A stretch of 64,000 nt of DNA from Gracilibacillus dipsosauri (GTDB taxonomy: Bacteria > Bacillota > Bacilli > Bacillales > Amphibacillaceae). A program made the translations under genes and the position numbers. Every line of letters begins with the position of its first letter. Position 1 is the first letter of the stretch. Below, one piece after another: positions 53,956 to 64,000 of the stretch. The stretch is taken from assembly GCF_003176895.1 (NCBI RefSeq), contig NZ_QGTD01000020.1:62001-126000 (forward strand). Direction: 5' to 3'. A model generated the notes under the pieces. It was not told where the DNA came from and did no database searches. It saw only the letters and a program-made list of their open reading frames with translations.

Positions 53956-55485
53956 ATGAAAAAGCAATATTATGCCATAATTGACATCGGTTCGAATACT
54001 ATGCGCTTAGTTATCTATCTTCGAGAAAAAGGTGGTCGGTTAAAAGAGGTTGAAAATGTAAAGGCAGTAGCGAGACTTCGAACATTCTTGGATACAAACA
54101 ACCAATTAACAAATGCTGGGATAGATAAGCTCATCATGACATTACTTAGCTTTAAGCATGTATTGGCTACTTATGATTTAAAAGAGATCGTATGTGTTGC
54201 TACAGCTACAATTAGACAAGCTGAGAATCAACAAGATATTCAAGCAATTGTGAAGGAAAAAACGAATCTTCATATGCGCATTTTATCTGAAAAGGAAGAA
54301 GCCTTCTATGGTTTTCTAGCTGTAGTAAACTCTACTTCTATTGAAACTGGTATTACCGTCGATATTGGTGGTGGTAGTACCGAAGTCACTTATTTTAGAA
54401 AAAGAGAACTAGTCGAATCACACAGCTTCCCATTTGGAGCATTAACTCTTAAGGAATTTTTCCAGAAGGATATTCCCACTTACGAAGAGCTTGAAAAACT
54501 TCATCATTTTCTAAGTAAGGAATTCCATCATCTGCCATGGTTAGTTGGAAAAGAAGTTCCGTTAATTGCTATTGGTGGAAGTGCTCGGAACCTTGTGCAA
54601 ATCGAACAAAATCTGAAAAAATATCCGCTAGCAGGACTCCATCAATATAAGATGTATGATACAGACATCCAAACAGTTAGTCATTATTTAACCTCACGGA
54701 ACAAGGAAGAACTATTAAAAGTAGAAGGATTATCGAAGGACAGAGCAGACATTATCATTCCTGCTATAGAGGTTTTCCATACACTATATCAAACCATCCA
54801 AGCAGACTGCTTTATTCTCAGTAGGAAAGGATTACGAGATGGTGTATTCTTTGAGCAATTGTCAAAGGAGATGGGGTCTCTACTCTTCCCTAATGTGTTG
54901 GAAGATAGCATTCAAGAATTAATTAATGATTATAACCTTGATCCAAAGCAAATCATTCATGTCCAATACCTTACTCGTAGGCTATTTCACTATTTGAAGG
55001 ACAATGGTGTAATCCATCTTAGCAAGAAAGATTGGTCTTTATTAAAACGAGCGAGCTATTTGTGTCATTTAGGAGAATACATTGATGCAGAAGCAAGTGC
55101 TCAGCATACGTTCTATTTACTTGCAAACCGTACGATTGATGGGTTAATGCATCGCGAGCGATTAATGATTGCCTTGATTTCATCCTATAAAAATAATACG
55201 TTATTCAAACAATTTATAAAGCCATACAAAACTTGGTTCCTAAAGGAAGAACGTAAAAAGCTTCGTCATCTTGGAGCTATATTAAAATTTACTTATTGCT
55301 TAGATGCTACGAGAAGACAGATTGTTACTGATTTATCGATAACAAGAAAGCAAGATAGATTTATATTTGAGCTAGAGTGTATAGGTGATTGGTCACCAGA
55401 GGAATACCAGGCAGAAAAACAAAAAAAGCATCTCGAGAAAATAGTGAAAACAGATATTGAATTAATCTTCAAGCCAAAATTGTAA
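53956..55485 (+). CDS. ppx: Exopolyphosphatase, Ppx/GppA family
   Basis: Hydrolyses terminal phosphate from polyphosphate, or pppGpp in related members. It has the actin-like ATPase fold: phosphate-1 motif IDIGSNTMRLVIY, VATATIRQA, phosphate-2 motif VDIGGGSTEVTYF, and the RKGLRDGV segment. A C-terminal helical HD-like domain of about 190 residues follows. It has 509 residues from ATG 53956. ppk follows 142 bp downstream under its own Pho-box control. Confidence 0.92.
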   Translation: MKKQYYAIIDIGSNTMRLVIYLREKGGRLKEVENVKAVARLRTFLDTNNQLTNAGIDKLIMTLLSFKHVLATYDLKEIVCVATATIRQAENQQDIQAIVKEKTNLHMRILSEKEEAFYGFLAVVNSTSIETGITVDIGGGSTEVTYFRKRELVESHSFPFGALTLKEFFQKDIPTYEELEKLHHFLSKEFHHLPWLVGKEVPLIAIGGSARNLVQIEQNLKKYPLAGLHQYKMYDTDIQTVSHYLTSRNKEELLKVEGLSKDRADIIIPAIEVFHTLYQTIQADCFILSRKGLRDGVFFEQLSKEMGSLLFPNVLEDSIQELINDYNLDPKQIIHVQYLTRRLFHYLKDNGVIHLSKKDWSLLKRASYLCHLGEYIDAEASAQHTFYLLANRTIDGLMHRERLMIALISSYKNNTLFKQFIKPYKTWFLKEERKKLRHLGAILKFTYCLDATRRQIVTDLSITRKQDRFIFELECIGDWSPEEYQAEKQKKHLEKIVKTDIELIFKPKL

Positions 55486-55493
55486 AGAATTAA

Positions 55494-55547
55494 TTTACAT
55501 GAAATTAACATAGCATTAACAAAAATTCCTTTTCATAGCGTTATGAT
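55494..55547 (+). promoter_or_regulatory. PhoP (Pho box) repeats and promoter of ppk
   Basis: Three TT(T/A)ACA hexamers at 55494, 55505 and 55516 are spaced exactly 5 bp apart (11-bp period), the pattern bound by Bacillus PhoP dimers. TATGAT at 55542-55547 lies 20 bp after the last hexamer as a possible -10, without a good -35 box, as in PhoP-activated promoters. The ppk ATG is 80 bp further on. Confidence 0.75.
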
Positions 55548-55626
55548 AGAAAAGTAATGGTGAGTCTATCATCTCATTAACCACTACTAACAAATGTTCA
55601 TAGTTCACGAAAAAGGAATGATTTGA

Positions 55627-57714
55627 ATGGCTACAATTGAAACGAAAGAAGAGCTAGGTCATCCTACCTATTATAATAATAGAGAAATTAGCTGGCTTTC
55701 TTTTAATAGAAGAGTTTTAGGAGAAGCCGCTGATGAAAGTAATCCATTATTAGAACGTTTAAAATTCCTCGCCATCTTCTCATCTAACTTAGATGAATTT
55801 TTTATGGTAAGGGTGGCTGGATTAAAGGATCAAGTGAAGGCAGGATATAATCGGAAGGATAATAAATCTGGGCTAACACCTAAGGAACAGCTTGCTTATA
55901 TTTCTTCCTTTAATCATGAGCTTGTTGAGGAACAATATGATATATATAAGCTACTTCACGATTCATTAAGTAAAACGAATATAAAGATTTTATCAATGGA
56001 AGATCTAACAGTTGAACAAATCAACATGTTAGAGATATATTTTGATGATCAAATCTTTCCAGTGCTTACCCCAATGGCTATCGATGCATATAGGGCATTT
56101 CCTATGCTCTTAAATAAGTCGATCAATTTAGCGGTTCGGCTTGAGGATTTATATGATCAAGCTGTTAAAACAGCTATAGTTCAAGTACCTGCATTACTGG
56201 ATCGTTTTATCCAAGTAAATTCAGGACATGACTATATATTGTTAGAGGACTTAATCTGTTATTTTATCGGCAAATTTTTTAAAGGCTATCAAGTAAAATC
56301 AACAACTACTTTTCGCATTACTCGAAACGCCGATATGACTATACATGAGGAAGGGGCACGGGATTTATTAAAGGAAATTGAAAAGGAACTTAAAAAACGA
56401 AAATGGGGGGCGGCAGTTCGTCTAGAGGTCGATGCCCGTGCACAATGTCCAAAAATGATTGATTTTTTACTACATGTATTAGAAATCCATCATAAAGATT
56501 TATACGTGATAGACGGTCCCCTCGATTTGACCTTTTTATCTGATTTCTGCAACCATGTTAAAAAAGATTTTGATCAGCTAATTTATCAAACCTTAATCCC
56601 CCAGCCTCCCCAGGATATTTATGAAGACGAAAGTATCTATGATGCTGTACGTAGACGAGATGTATTCCTACACCATCCATACGAATCATTTGAACCTGTT
56701 GTAGATTTAATAAGCGAAGCAGCTACTGATCCAAATGTATTAGCAATTAAACAAACCTTGTATCGAGTAAGTGGCGACTCTCCGATCATTGATGGGTTAA
56801 AGCGAGCAGCGGAAATGGGAAAACAAGTGACCGTCCTTGTGGAATTAAAGGCACGTTTTGATGAAGAGAATAATGTTCAATGGGCAAAAGAACTTGAAAA
56901 GGCTGGATGTCATGTTATATACGGAATGATTTCCTTAAAAACACATAGTAAAATCACCTTAATTGTAAGACGAACCAATCAAAAAATTGAAAGAATCGTC
57001 CATTTAGGAACAGGTAACTATAATGATCAAACGGCAAAGTTTTATACAGATATGTCTTATTTAACGACAAAACGCAAATTTGGGATTGATGCTACTAATT
57101 TTTTTAATTATTTAAGTGGTTATACAGAAAAACCAACCTTTCATCATCTATCCATGGCACCATTTGATATTAGAAATGATTTGCTTCAATATATAGATAC
57201 AGAAATTCATTATCAGAAACAATATGGTAATGGGAGAATCATTGCCAAAATGAATTCCTTAACAGATAAACCATTAATCCAAAAATTTTATGAAGCCTCT
57301 CAGGCTGGTATTCAAATTGATTTGATTATTCGAGGAATTTGCTGTTTAAAACCAGGCTTGGATGGAGTGAGTGACAACATTCAGGTAAGGAGTATTGTTG
57401 GACGGTTTCTTGAGCATAGTCGGATTTACTATTTCCATCATAATGGAGAAGAAAAACTGTTTCTTTCCTCTGCTGACCTTATGACTAGAAATATGGTAAA
57501 ACGTGTGGAGATAATGTTTCCTATTTTTGAGGGGAGAATTAAATCAAGAATTTATCATATACTGCAAATTATGCTACATGATACAGCAAAAGCGCGCATC
57601 CAAGATAGTGATGGAAGCTATACTCATATTAAAGATCAATCCGCTGAGCCTATAATGGATAGCCAGTTAACATTATTTGATATGGCGTACAGAGTTTTAG
57701 AAGATGAAGAATAA
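55627..57714 (+). CDS. ppk: Polyphosphate kinase
   Basis: Makes long-chain polyphosphate from ATP (PPK1 type). It has the N-terminal helical domain with NREISWLSFNRRVL, a head domain, and two PLD-like catalytic domains with VHLGTGNYND (probable autophosphorylated His) and a second YYFHHNGEEKLFLSSAD His. It has 695 residues, normal size. AAAGGAATG precedes the ATG. The upstream Pho box indicates induction by phosphate starvation. Confidence 0.95.
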   Translation: MATIETKEELGHPTYYNNREISWLSFNRRVLGEAADESNPLLERLKFLAIFSSNLDEFFMVRVAGLKDQVKAGYNRKDNKSGLTPKEQLAYISSFNHELVEEQYDIYKLLHDSLSKTNIKILSMEDLTVEQINMLEIYFDDQIFPVLTPMAIDAYRAFPMLLNKSINLAVRLEDLYDQAVKTAIVQVPALLDRFIQVNSGHDYILLEDLICYFIGKFFKGYQVKSTTTFRITRNADMTIHEEGARDLLKEIEKELKKRKWGAAVRLEVDARAQCPKMIDFLLHVLEIHHKDLYVIDGPLDLTFLSDFCNHVKKDFDQLIYQTLIPQPPQDIYEDESIYDAVRRRDVFLHHPYESFEPVVDLISEAATDPNVLAIKQTLYRVSGDSPIIDGLKRAAEMGKQVTVLVELKARFDEENNVQWAKELEKAGCHVIYGMISLKTHSKITLIVRRTNQKIERIVHLGTGNYNDQTAKFYTDMSYLTTKRKFGIDATNFFNYLSGYTEKPTFHHLSMAPFDIRNDLLQYIDTEIHYQKQYGNGRIIAKMNSLTDKPLIQKFYEASQAGIQIDLIIRGICCLKPGLDGVSDNIQVRSIVGRFLEHSRIYYFHHNGEEKLFLSSADLMTRNMVKRVEIMFPIFEGRIKSRIYHILQIMLHDTAKARIQDSDGSYTHIKDQSAEPIMDSQLTLFDMAYRVLEDEE

Positions 57715-57717
57715 AAG

Positions 57718-57749
57718 GACGGGGATTTTTGCACAAAAAATCCCCCGTC
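57718..57749. terminator. Bidirectional terminator between ppk and pdaA
   Basis: GACGGGGATTTTT and AAAAAATCCCCCGTC form a long stem with a short GCAC loop between two convergent stops. Confidence 0.85.
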
Positions 57750-57758
57750 AATAGAAAA

Positions 57759-58547
57759 TTATTCGAAACCTAGTACAGACTGTGGTAAAAGCTGTTTTAG
57801 CATTAAATCGTCTAAGCTTTTAAATTTATAGCCTTTCTTACGTAAATCATCAATAAGATAGCTTAAAGCATCCGCATTGTCCTTAGATACAGTATGCATC
57901 AAAATAATGGCACCTGGGTGTATTTGTTCCATCACTTGATCGTAGGCATTCTTCCAGCCTTTTTCTGAGCCTTCATTCCAATCTACAAAGGCTAAAGACC
58001 AAAAAATATGTGTATAACCCAATTCGTTCGCCCATTGTAATGATTGCTCATTAAAAGTTCCTTTTGGTGGTCGTACATACTGAACATTGGTATCTTCTGA
58101 TACCTTTTTAATTTTTTTCGTTAAAACCTCAAGATCTTCTGTAAATTCCTGCTTAGAAAGCTTCGTAAAATCTCGATGACCATCTGAATGATTTCCAATT
58201 GTATGACCATCGTCAAGCATTCGCTTCGTTAGCTCAGGCTGATCCTCTACATAATGGCCAGTCAGAAAGAACGTTGCTGGTGCATTCTTTTCCTTTAACA
58301 CATCTAAAATTTGTTCTGTATATCCTGCCTCATAGCCATTATCAAAGGTTAAATAAACATGCTTATCTCCTGAGGGATCGACATAATAGCTATTATATTT
58401 CTCTAGAATCGGCTTATATTTTCCCACTTCTGGTTGAGTATGATCTGTTGTTTTTTTGTATCCCCAACCATAGCTATTGGCATAGGCCTGCAGTGGAAAA
58501 AAACTGAAACAAAATATTACCAATAAAATTACATAAGAATTTTTCAT
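57759..58547 (-). CDS. pdaA: Delta-lactam-biosynthetic polysaccharide deacetylase PdaA
   Basis: Exported N-acetylmuramic acid deacetylase needed for muramic delta-lactam in spore cortex. It has an N-terminal signal peptide (about 1-24, ending AYA), then the NodB domain with TFDNGYEAG (catalytic Asp and metal Asp), GNHSDGHRDF (metal His), RPPKGTF and an ILMHTVSKDNADAL motif specific to PdaA. It has 262 residues. ATG at 58547 has AAAGGTG upstream; the GTG at 58556 overlaps it. Confidence 0.93.
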   Translation of the reverse strand: MKNSYVILLVIFCFSFFPLQAYANSYGWGYKKTTDHTQPEVGKYKPILEKYNSYYVDPSGDKHVYLTFDNGYEAGYTEQILDVLKEKNAPATFFLTGHYVEDQPELTKRMLDDGHTIGNHSDGHRDFTKLSKQEFTEDLEVLTKKIKKVSEDTNVQYVRPPKGTFNEQSLQWANELGYTHIFWSLAFVDWNEGSEKGWKNAYDQVMEQIHPGAIILMHTVSKDNADALSYLIDDLRKKGYKFKSLDDLMLKQLLPQSVLGFE

Positions 58548-58635
58548 CCAAATCACCTTTTTTATTTTTAGCTTCCCGTGAACGGATGAAGTTATGCTTT
58601 TATCCTTTTATAATAATAATGGTATAATTACCAAT

Positions 58636-59406
58636 TTACCCCTTTGGGAGGTATTGTAAAGTAACATAGTTCTTAACAGGAATAAAGGCACCTACCTCCT
58701 GCTTCGTTACATTCTGAATCACAATCTTTTTCTTTGTCCCTCTTAATTCAATATAAACCTCCCCAAAGGTTACTTCTCCTTTTTCGAGTAAAGCAGGAAC
58801 ATATGCAGCTAATTCACCCTTTTGACCCGCGGGAACCTCATATGTCTTACTTAATTTCGTATCTTCGCCAAACACAGTCTGGAAGGAAAGTGGTAAAGAA
58901 TAACTTTTCTTTGCTTCTTTTAAAATAAGCTGCTTTATTTGGTCAGGCTTTTCTACTTTGGCAGTCAATCCACCATTTACGCGTTTTTCTTCTAACTGCT
59001 GATAATAAATCTCTTCATCATTTTCAACACTTTTATTTTCCACTTCATTTGTGTTAACTAATTGAAAATCCCACTTAATGTTTGATTTCTCCGATTCATA
59101 ATTTAATGGCCAATGACCTAAATAAATATTGCCGCGATAACCTATAGAAAAGAAGGATGGTTTTATTTTCGTTTCATTCAGCATCTTGATTAAGCTCTCA
59201 TTTTCGATCTTTATATCTTCATCATCCAATAATTTTTTAACCGATTTGTCTAATTTAACCTGTTTTTCTTTGTTATTTGATTGATGATACGTATTCTCTT
59301 CCTTAATCGATTCAACATTTTCAGGTATTTTTTCTTTTGCCGTTACTAATAGTGGTGTACTAAGTGTCATTAAACAAAGCACAACCGTAAGCCCTATTTT
59401 CTCCAT
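58636..59406 (-). CDS. yfkD: YfkD-like secreted protein
   Basis: A 256-residue protein of the YfkD family with a signal peptide (about 1-23, ending in TAKE). The mature part is Lys/Glu-rich near the N-terminus and contains IGYRGNIYLGHWPLNY and a beta-rich C-terminal half. Its function is unknown. It lies beside pdaA, as members of this family do in Bacillus, which hints at a sporulation or envelope role. The ATG follows an AAAGGGCGAGAG tract. Confidence 0.78.
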   Translation of the reverse strand: MEKIGLTVVLCLMTLSTPLLVTAKEKIPENVESIKEENTYHQSNNKEKQVKLDKSVKKLLDDEDIKIENESLIKMLNETKIKPSFFSIGYRGNIYLGHWPLNYESEKSNIKWDFQLVNTNEVENKSVENDEEIYYQQLEEKRVNGGLTAKVEKPDQIKQLILKEAKKSYSLPLSFQTVFGEDTKLSKTYEVPAGQKGELAAYVPALLEKGEVTFGEVYIELRGTKKKIVIQNVTKQEVGAFIPVKNYVTLQYLPKG

Positions 59407-59462
59407 CGCTCTCGCCCTTTCGTTTTTTGCTTAGTTTGACAAAAGGATAGGAAAATTATACA

Positions 59463-59855
59463 TTATTTGCTAAGTGGGATAATTTCTAGTTTTTCAGTAA
59501 TGTCTACACAGTTCTCTATTGTACGTATCATCGAACAATTTTTTCTTGCAATCTCTAGACTCTTCTCTAAAATATCCCGGTCTAAATGATGTCCTTTCAC
59601 CATAAATGTCAGGGAAATAGAGCTAATCCTGTTAGCTTGTATAGGATCCCGTTTTACTTCTGCTGATATAGTTAAATCATCGATATTGATGCGTTTTTTA
59701 GTGAGAATCTTTTGGAATACAGAAGCACTACAGCCTGCCACAGACGCAACCATTAGTTGAAATGGACGAAATCCGAATTCTTCATTTCCAGAAATGTCTA
59801 ACTGATCATAGGGAAGCTTGGTCCTTACTCCTCCTTCTTTCACATAGAAATCCAT
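59463..59855 (-). CDS. OsmC-family peroxide-resistance protein
   Basis: OsmC/Ohr-like thiol protein. Two reactive Cys lie in AGCSASV and in KNCSM, with Glu/Arg of the fold between them. It has 130 residues from ATG 59855, which has AGGAGG upstream; the longer frame overlaps the GtrA gene and lacks a site. The substrate (organic hydroperoxide or another) is not known. Confidence 0.87.
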   Translation of the reverse strand: MDFYVKEGGVRTKLPYDQLDISGNEEFGFRPFQLMVASVAGCSASVFQKILTKKRINIDDLTISAEVKRDPIQANRISSISLTFMVKGHHLDRDILEKSLEIARKNCSMIRTIENCVDITEKLEIIPLSK

Positions 59856-59898
59856 GTCCACCCTCCTATTAAGGAATTTATTGTAACTTTCCAGCATA

Positions 59899-60366
59899 TT
59901 ATTTTCTAGTAGATCTTTTATAATCTTTAAATACAATGTATTTCACCATAAAAAAACTGGCTAATGAAGATAATAGCATTGCTAGTCCCTTTGCAATATT
60001 ATATCTTAACCAGTTTTGAACATGTAGCCATTCCAAGAAATTATTTAATCCAATAAATACAGCGTTACTTATACCTAAACTAATCATGCTTTGAATTAAA
60101 AAACCGATTCTTTGGTAGCTACTCCCTTTCGATGTACGGTTAAAGGTAATATTCGCATTCCAGAAATAACTATTCGCTATTGCTAAAGTATACGAGATGG
60201 AATTATAGATAGTTAGCATCATTCGATCCTCAGTATAAAATAGGATTAATAAAAGATTTAAGGTACCAATATCAATTAATGCATTACCAATCCCGATTAC
60301 GCCGAATTGTAAAAACTGAAAGGGACCACTTTTTCGTTTATTATTCGTTTCTTTTGAACGCTTCAT
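59899..60366 (-). CDS. GtrA-family membrane protein
   Basis: Four-helix membrane protein of the GtrA family, whose members help flip lipid-linked sugars or assist glycosyltransferases. It has 155 residues with GVIGIGNALIDIGTLNLLL and YFWNANITFNR segments. It follows the sqdX-like gene by 19 bp on the same strand, so it is probably in the sulfolipid operon, with a role in handling glycolipids that remains inference. Confidence 0.82.
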   Translation of the reverse strand: MKRSKETNNKRKSGPFQFLQFGVIGIGNALIDIGTLNLLLILFYTEDRMMLTIYNSISYTLAIANSYFWNANITFNRTSKGSSYQRIGFLIQSMISLGISNAVFIGLNNFLEWLHVQNWLRYNIAKGLAMLLSSLASFFMVKYIVFKDYKRSTRK

Positions 60367-60385
60367 AACAAGACACTAACCTCTA

Positions 60386-61534
60386 TTATTTGTTTTGCTT
60401 TTTCGATACTTGATAGCTGTTGTTCTTTTTGCCCGCTAGTTGGAGATAAAAATTTAATACCTGCTTCGATTGTTCATCCCAACCCATCTCTGCAATCTCT
60501 TCTCTTGCCCTTTTTGCTAACCTTTTTCTTAATGTTTCATCTTCGAATTGCAATATAGTTGTTGTAAAGTCTTCCTTCCTATTTGGATCATATAGTAAAC
60601 CCGTCTGACCATCACTGATTTGTTCACAGGTCGGTCCACTTTTCGCTGCAACAATTGGTAGACCTGAAGCCATTGCTTCCGTTATCACTAAGCCTAACGT
60701 TTCTGTTGTTGATGGAAATACAAAAACATCTGAGGAAGCATAAGCCTCAGCTAGTGCTTGTCCATGCAAGAACCCTGTAAAGACAGTATTCGTTCCAGCA
60801 AAATGCCGCTCTAATGAACTGCGATGTGGACCATCCCCCACGATAGCTAATACGAACTCTGATGATGCCTCTAACACATGCTTAATCTTTTCAATTTCTT
60901 TTTCTGGAGCCAATCTCCCAACATAGAGTAAAAGTTTTTTATCTGTATGGCCGCCAGATAAAGTCTCCCGCATTTTTTTATGAAAATTACGTGGATGGAA
61001 TAAGGAGGTATCTACTCCGCGTTTCCATACATGTAAATTTTTAAAGTTCTGTTCCACCAATTCTTTATGCACTACCTGAGATGTACAAAGATTTAGATCA
61101 GCATTGTTATGTAATTTCCGAAAATACCACCATAGCAATCCTTTAAAAATCGATAAATGGTAGTAGTCAGCATATTTGGGTACTTGCGTATGGAAGGAAG
61201 CAAGCAATGGATAGTTTAACCTTTTTCCATAGTAAATACCCGCTGCCCCAATAAGTGCAGGATTGACAACATGCATAACATCAGGATCGAAATCTCGAAT
61301 CATCTTTTTTACTTTTGGTGTAGGAAAGGCAAATAGTTTAGAACGATAAAAGAATAAACGACGGGCCTTAACACCAATAACCTTAGCACCTTCAAATTCA
61401 TACACACCGAGATCAGGTGCAATAATCTGCACCTGATGCCCAGCTTTAATGAAATATCGGATACTATTGGTTAGTCGTGTTACGACACCGTCGGTTGAAG
61501 GTAAAAATGTTTCGGTGATCAGTAAAATTTTCAT
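60386..61534 (-). CDS. sqdX: Sulfoquinovosyltransferase-like GT4 glycosyltransferase (SqdX type)
   Basis: Membrane-associated GT4 glycosyltransferase that would transfer sulfoquinovose from UDP-sulfoquinovose to diacylglycerol. It has 382 residues with ETFLPSTDGVVTRLTNSI at the N-terminus, HVVNPALIG, NLCTS, WKRGVDTSLFHP, LLYVGRLAPEKEI, VGDGPHRSSLE and the E-x7-E motif ETLGLVITE. These segments closely follow cyanobacterial SqdX, and the gene directly follows sqdB. Alternative: a mannosyl- or glucosyltransferase of the same family. Confidence 0.8.
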   Translation of the reverse strand: MKILLITETFLPSTDGVVTRLTNSIRYFIKAGHQVQIIAPDLGVYEFEGAKVIGVKARRLFFYRSKLFAFPTPKVKKMIRDFDPDVMHVVNPALIGAAGIYYGKRLNYPLLASFHTQVPKYADYYHLSIFKGLLWWYFRKLHNNADLNLCTSQVVHKELVEQNFKNLHVWKRGVDTSLFHPRNFHKKMRETLSGGHTDKKLLLYVGRLAPEKEIEKIKHVLEASSEFVLAIVGDGPHRSSLERHFAGTNTVFTGFLHGQALAEAYASSDVFVFPSTTETLGLVITEAMASGLPIVAAKSGPTCEQISDGQTGLLYDPNRKEDFTTTILQFEDETLRKRLAKRAREEIAEMGWDEQSKQVLNFYLQLAGKKNNSYQVSKKQNK

Positions 61535-61582
61535 TCGGAAATCATCCTTCAGAATTTGGAATTTGTCAGGAGAGCCAACATA

Positions 61583-63106
<1,524 letters not shown>

Positions 63107-64000
63107 CTACCAATGTTCTATTTTTCCTTTCTCATCCTTATATACAACATGCTGGCGATTAAATTTTATTGGAGAATCTAAACCAGCCGCAGCGGCTACT
63201 CTATAAAGTCCTTTTCTCATCGTTATAACATAGTTAGCTGTTCGCCATTTCTTTTCATCAATGACGAGTGCCTTCTGCAATTCTGGATCTGTTGTTGCTA
63301 CACCAACAGGACATGCATTGGATGCACATTTTAATGTTTGAATACATCCTACTGTTATCATGAAGCCACGAGCAATGTTTATAAGATCTGCCCCCATTGC
63401 TAATGCGATAGCTACACGATCAGGAGAAAATAATTTTCCGGAGGCAATGATTTTGACTTGATCTCGTATCTCATATTTTTTTAATGCTTCATCAATTAGT
63501 GGTAATGCAGACCGAATCGGAAGGCCAACACTATCAGCTAACTCTTGGTAGGATGCTCCTGTTCCACCTTCACCACCATCAATTGTAATAAAGTCGGGAC
63601 CGGTAGCTAAATCGCGGATACTTCGTGCTAATTCATCTGCTTCATCAGGACTGCCAACAACAATCTTCATACCAACAGGTTTGCCAGTATGTTGACGAAT
63701 TTGATCAATAAATCCAAACAATGATGGAATATCGCTAAAATCAGTAAAACGATTAGGGCTATCTATAGATTTATATGGCTCAACACGACGAATTCTTGCG
63801 ATTTCTTCTGTTACTTTTTCTCCATCAATGTGACCACCACGTGTTTTCGCTCCTTGGGCCAGCTTTACTTCAAATGCTTTAACTTGAGGTAGTTTACTCT
63901 TTTCAAGTAGTTCATCCCAATCAAAGTTACCATCCCTATCCCGAACACCGAATAGGCCGGGGCCAATTTGCATAATAATATCAACCCCACCTTTTAAATG
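63107..64000 (-). CDS. yerD: FMN-binding glutamate-synthase-family protein (YerD-like, partial)
   Basis: C-terminal part (297 codons) of a glutamate synthase alpha-subunit-type FMN oxidoreductase; the N-terminus lies beyond the right edge. Visible are KLAQGAKTRGGHI, IDGGEGGTGAS (FMN-binding), IASGKLFSPDRVAIALAMGAD and the cysteine set in CIQTLKCASNACPVGVAT that binds an iron-sulfur cluster. The electron donor and role of YerD proteins are not established; GltB proper has extra domains, which cannot be judged here. Confidence 0.85.
   Translation of the reverse strand, partial: HLKGGVDIIMQIGPGLFGVRDRDGNFDWDELLEKSKLPQVKAFEVKLAQGAKTRGGHIDGEKVTEEIARIRRVEPYKSIDSPNRFTDFSDIPSLFGFIDQIRQHTGKPVGMKIVVGSPDEADELARSIRDLATGPDFITIDGGEGGTGASYQELADSVGLPIRSALPLIDEALKKYEIRDQVKIIASGKLFSPDRVAIALAMGADLINIARGFMITVGCIQTLKCASNACPVGVATTDPELQKALVIDEKKWRTANYVITMRKGLYRVAAAAGLDSPIKFNRQHVVYKDEKGKIEHW

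Overview
The window is chromosomal DNA of a low-GC, endospore-forming member of the Bacillaceae. Sporulation markers are a gamma-type SASP, a PrkA kinase with a sigma-E-like promoter, and a PdaA-type cortex deacetylase. The CtsR, PerR, PhoP, NagR and CcpA-type sites are all of Bacillus type. Much of the right half of the first 40 kb follows the Bacillus subtilis yfhF-recX-yfhH-yfhP-mutY-sspE-ygaC-ygaD-ygaE-gsaB-bcp-perR-ygzB block. A halophilic genus such as Gracilibacillus or Oceanobacillus is likely but cannot be proved from this sequence. No prophage, insertion sequence or CRISPR array was seen.

Layout. 1-3.4 kb: odhAB of the TCA cycle. 3.7-8.7 kb: amino-sugar and wall recycling (nagP diverging from nagA-nagR-murQ) with twin identical NagR-type operators. 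8.8-10.9 kb: prkA with a structured, apparently pseudoknotted leader. 11-21 kb: an alpha-galactoside-type sugar region (YesMN two-component system, CUT1 ABC importer, GH4 glycosidase, AraC regulator), plus a 25-residue membrane microprotein and a YhfI-like metallo-hydrolase. 21.3-40.3 kb: the conserved ygzB-to-yfhF block, interrupted by a potassium channel, a Bce-type antibiotic-sensing module and an MFS pump.

40.3-41.3 kb: a tRNA-like element inside the leader of a GNAT acetyltransferase gene, followed by three mutually exclusive hairpins, the last of which masks the ribosome-binding site. 41.3-48.5 kb: LrgAB-like pair, alanine dehydrogenase, a lone tRNA-Ala(GGC), YxlEFG-like ABC exporter and a YkgA-like amidinohydrolase. 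48.7-51.4 kb: clpE under two CtsR boxes, flanked by two more membrane microproteins. 51.5-57.7 kb: a TPR protein, AlkA-like glycosylase, ppx, and ppk under three phased Pho-box repeats. 57.8-60.4 kb: pdaA, yfkD-like, OsmC and GtrA genes. 60.4-62.7 kb: a plant/cyanobacterial-type sulfolipid (SQDG) pair, sqdX and sqdB. The window ends inside a YerD-like glutamate synthase-family gene.

How the parts fit. Envelope maintenance recurs: wall recycling (nag/mur), spore cortex (pdaA), antibiotic sensing (bce) and lipid headgroups (sqd). Phosphate economy links the Pho-controlled polyphosphate kinase with phosphorus-free sulfolipid synthesis a few kilobases away; that link is inference. The two most interesting unexplained elements are RNA-level: the tRNA-like riboregulator candidate at about 40.54-40.71 kb and the interleaved-stem leader of prkA at about 10.78-10.88 kb.
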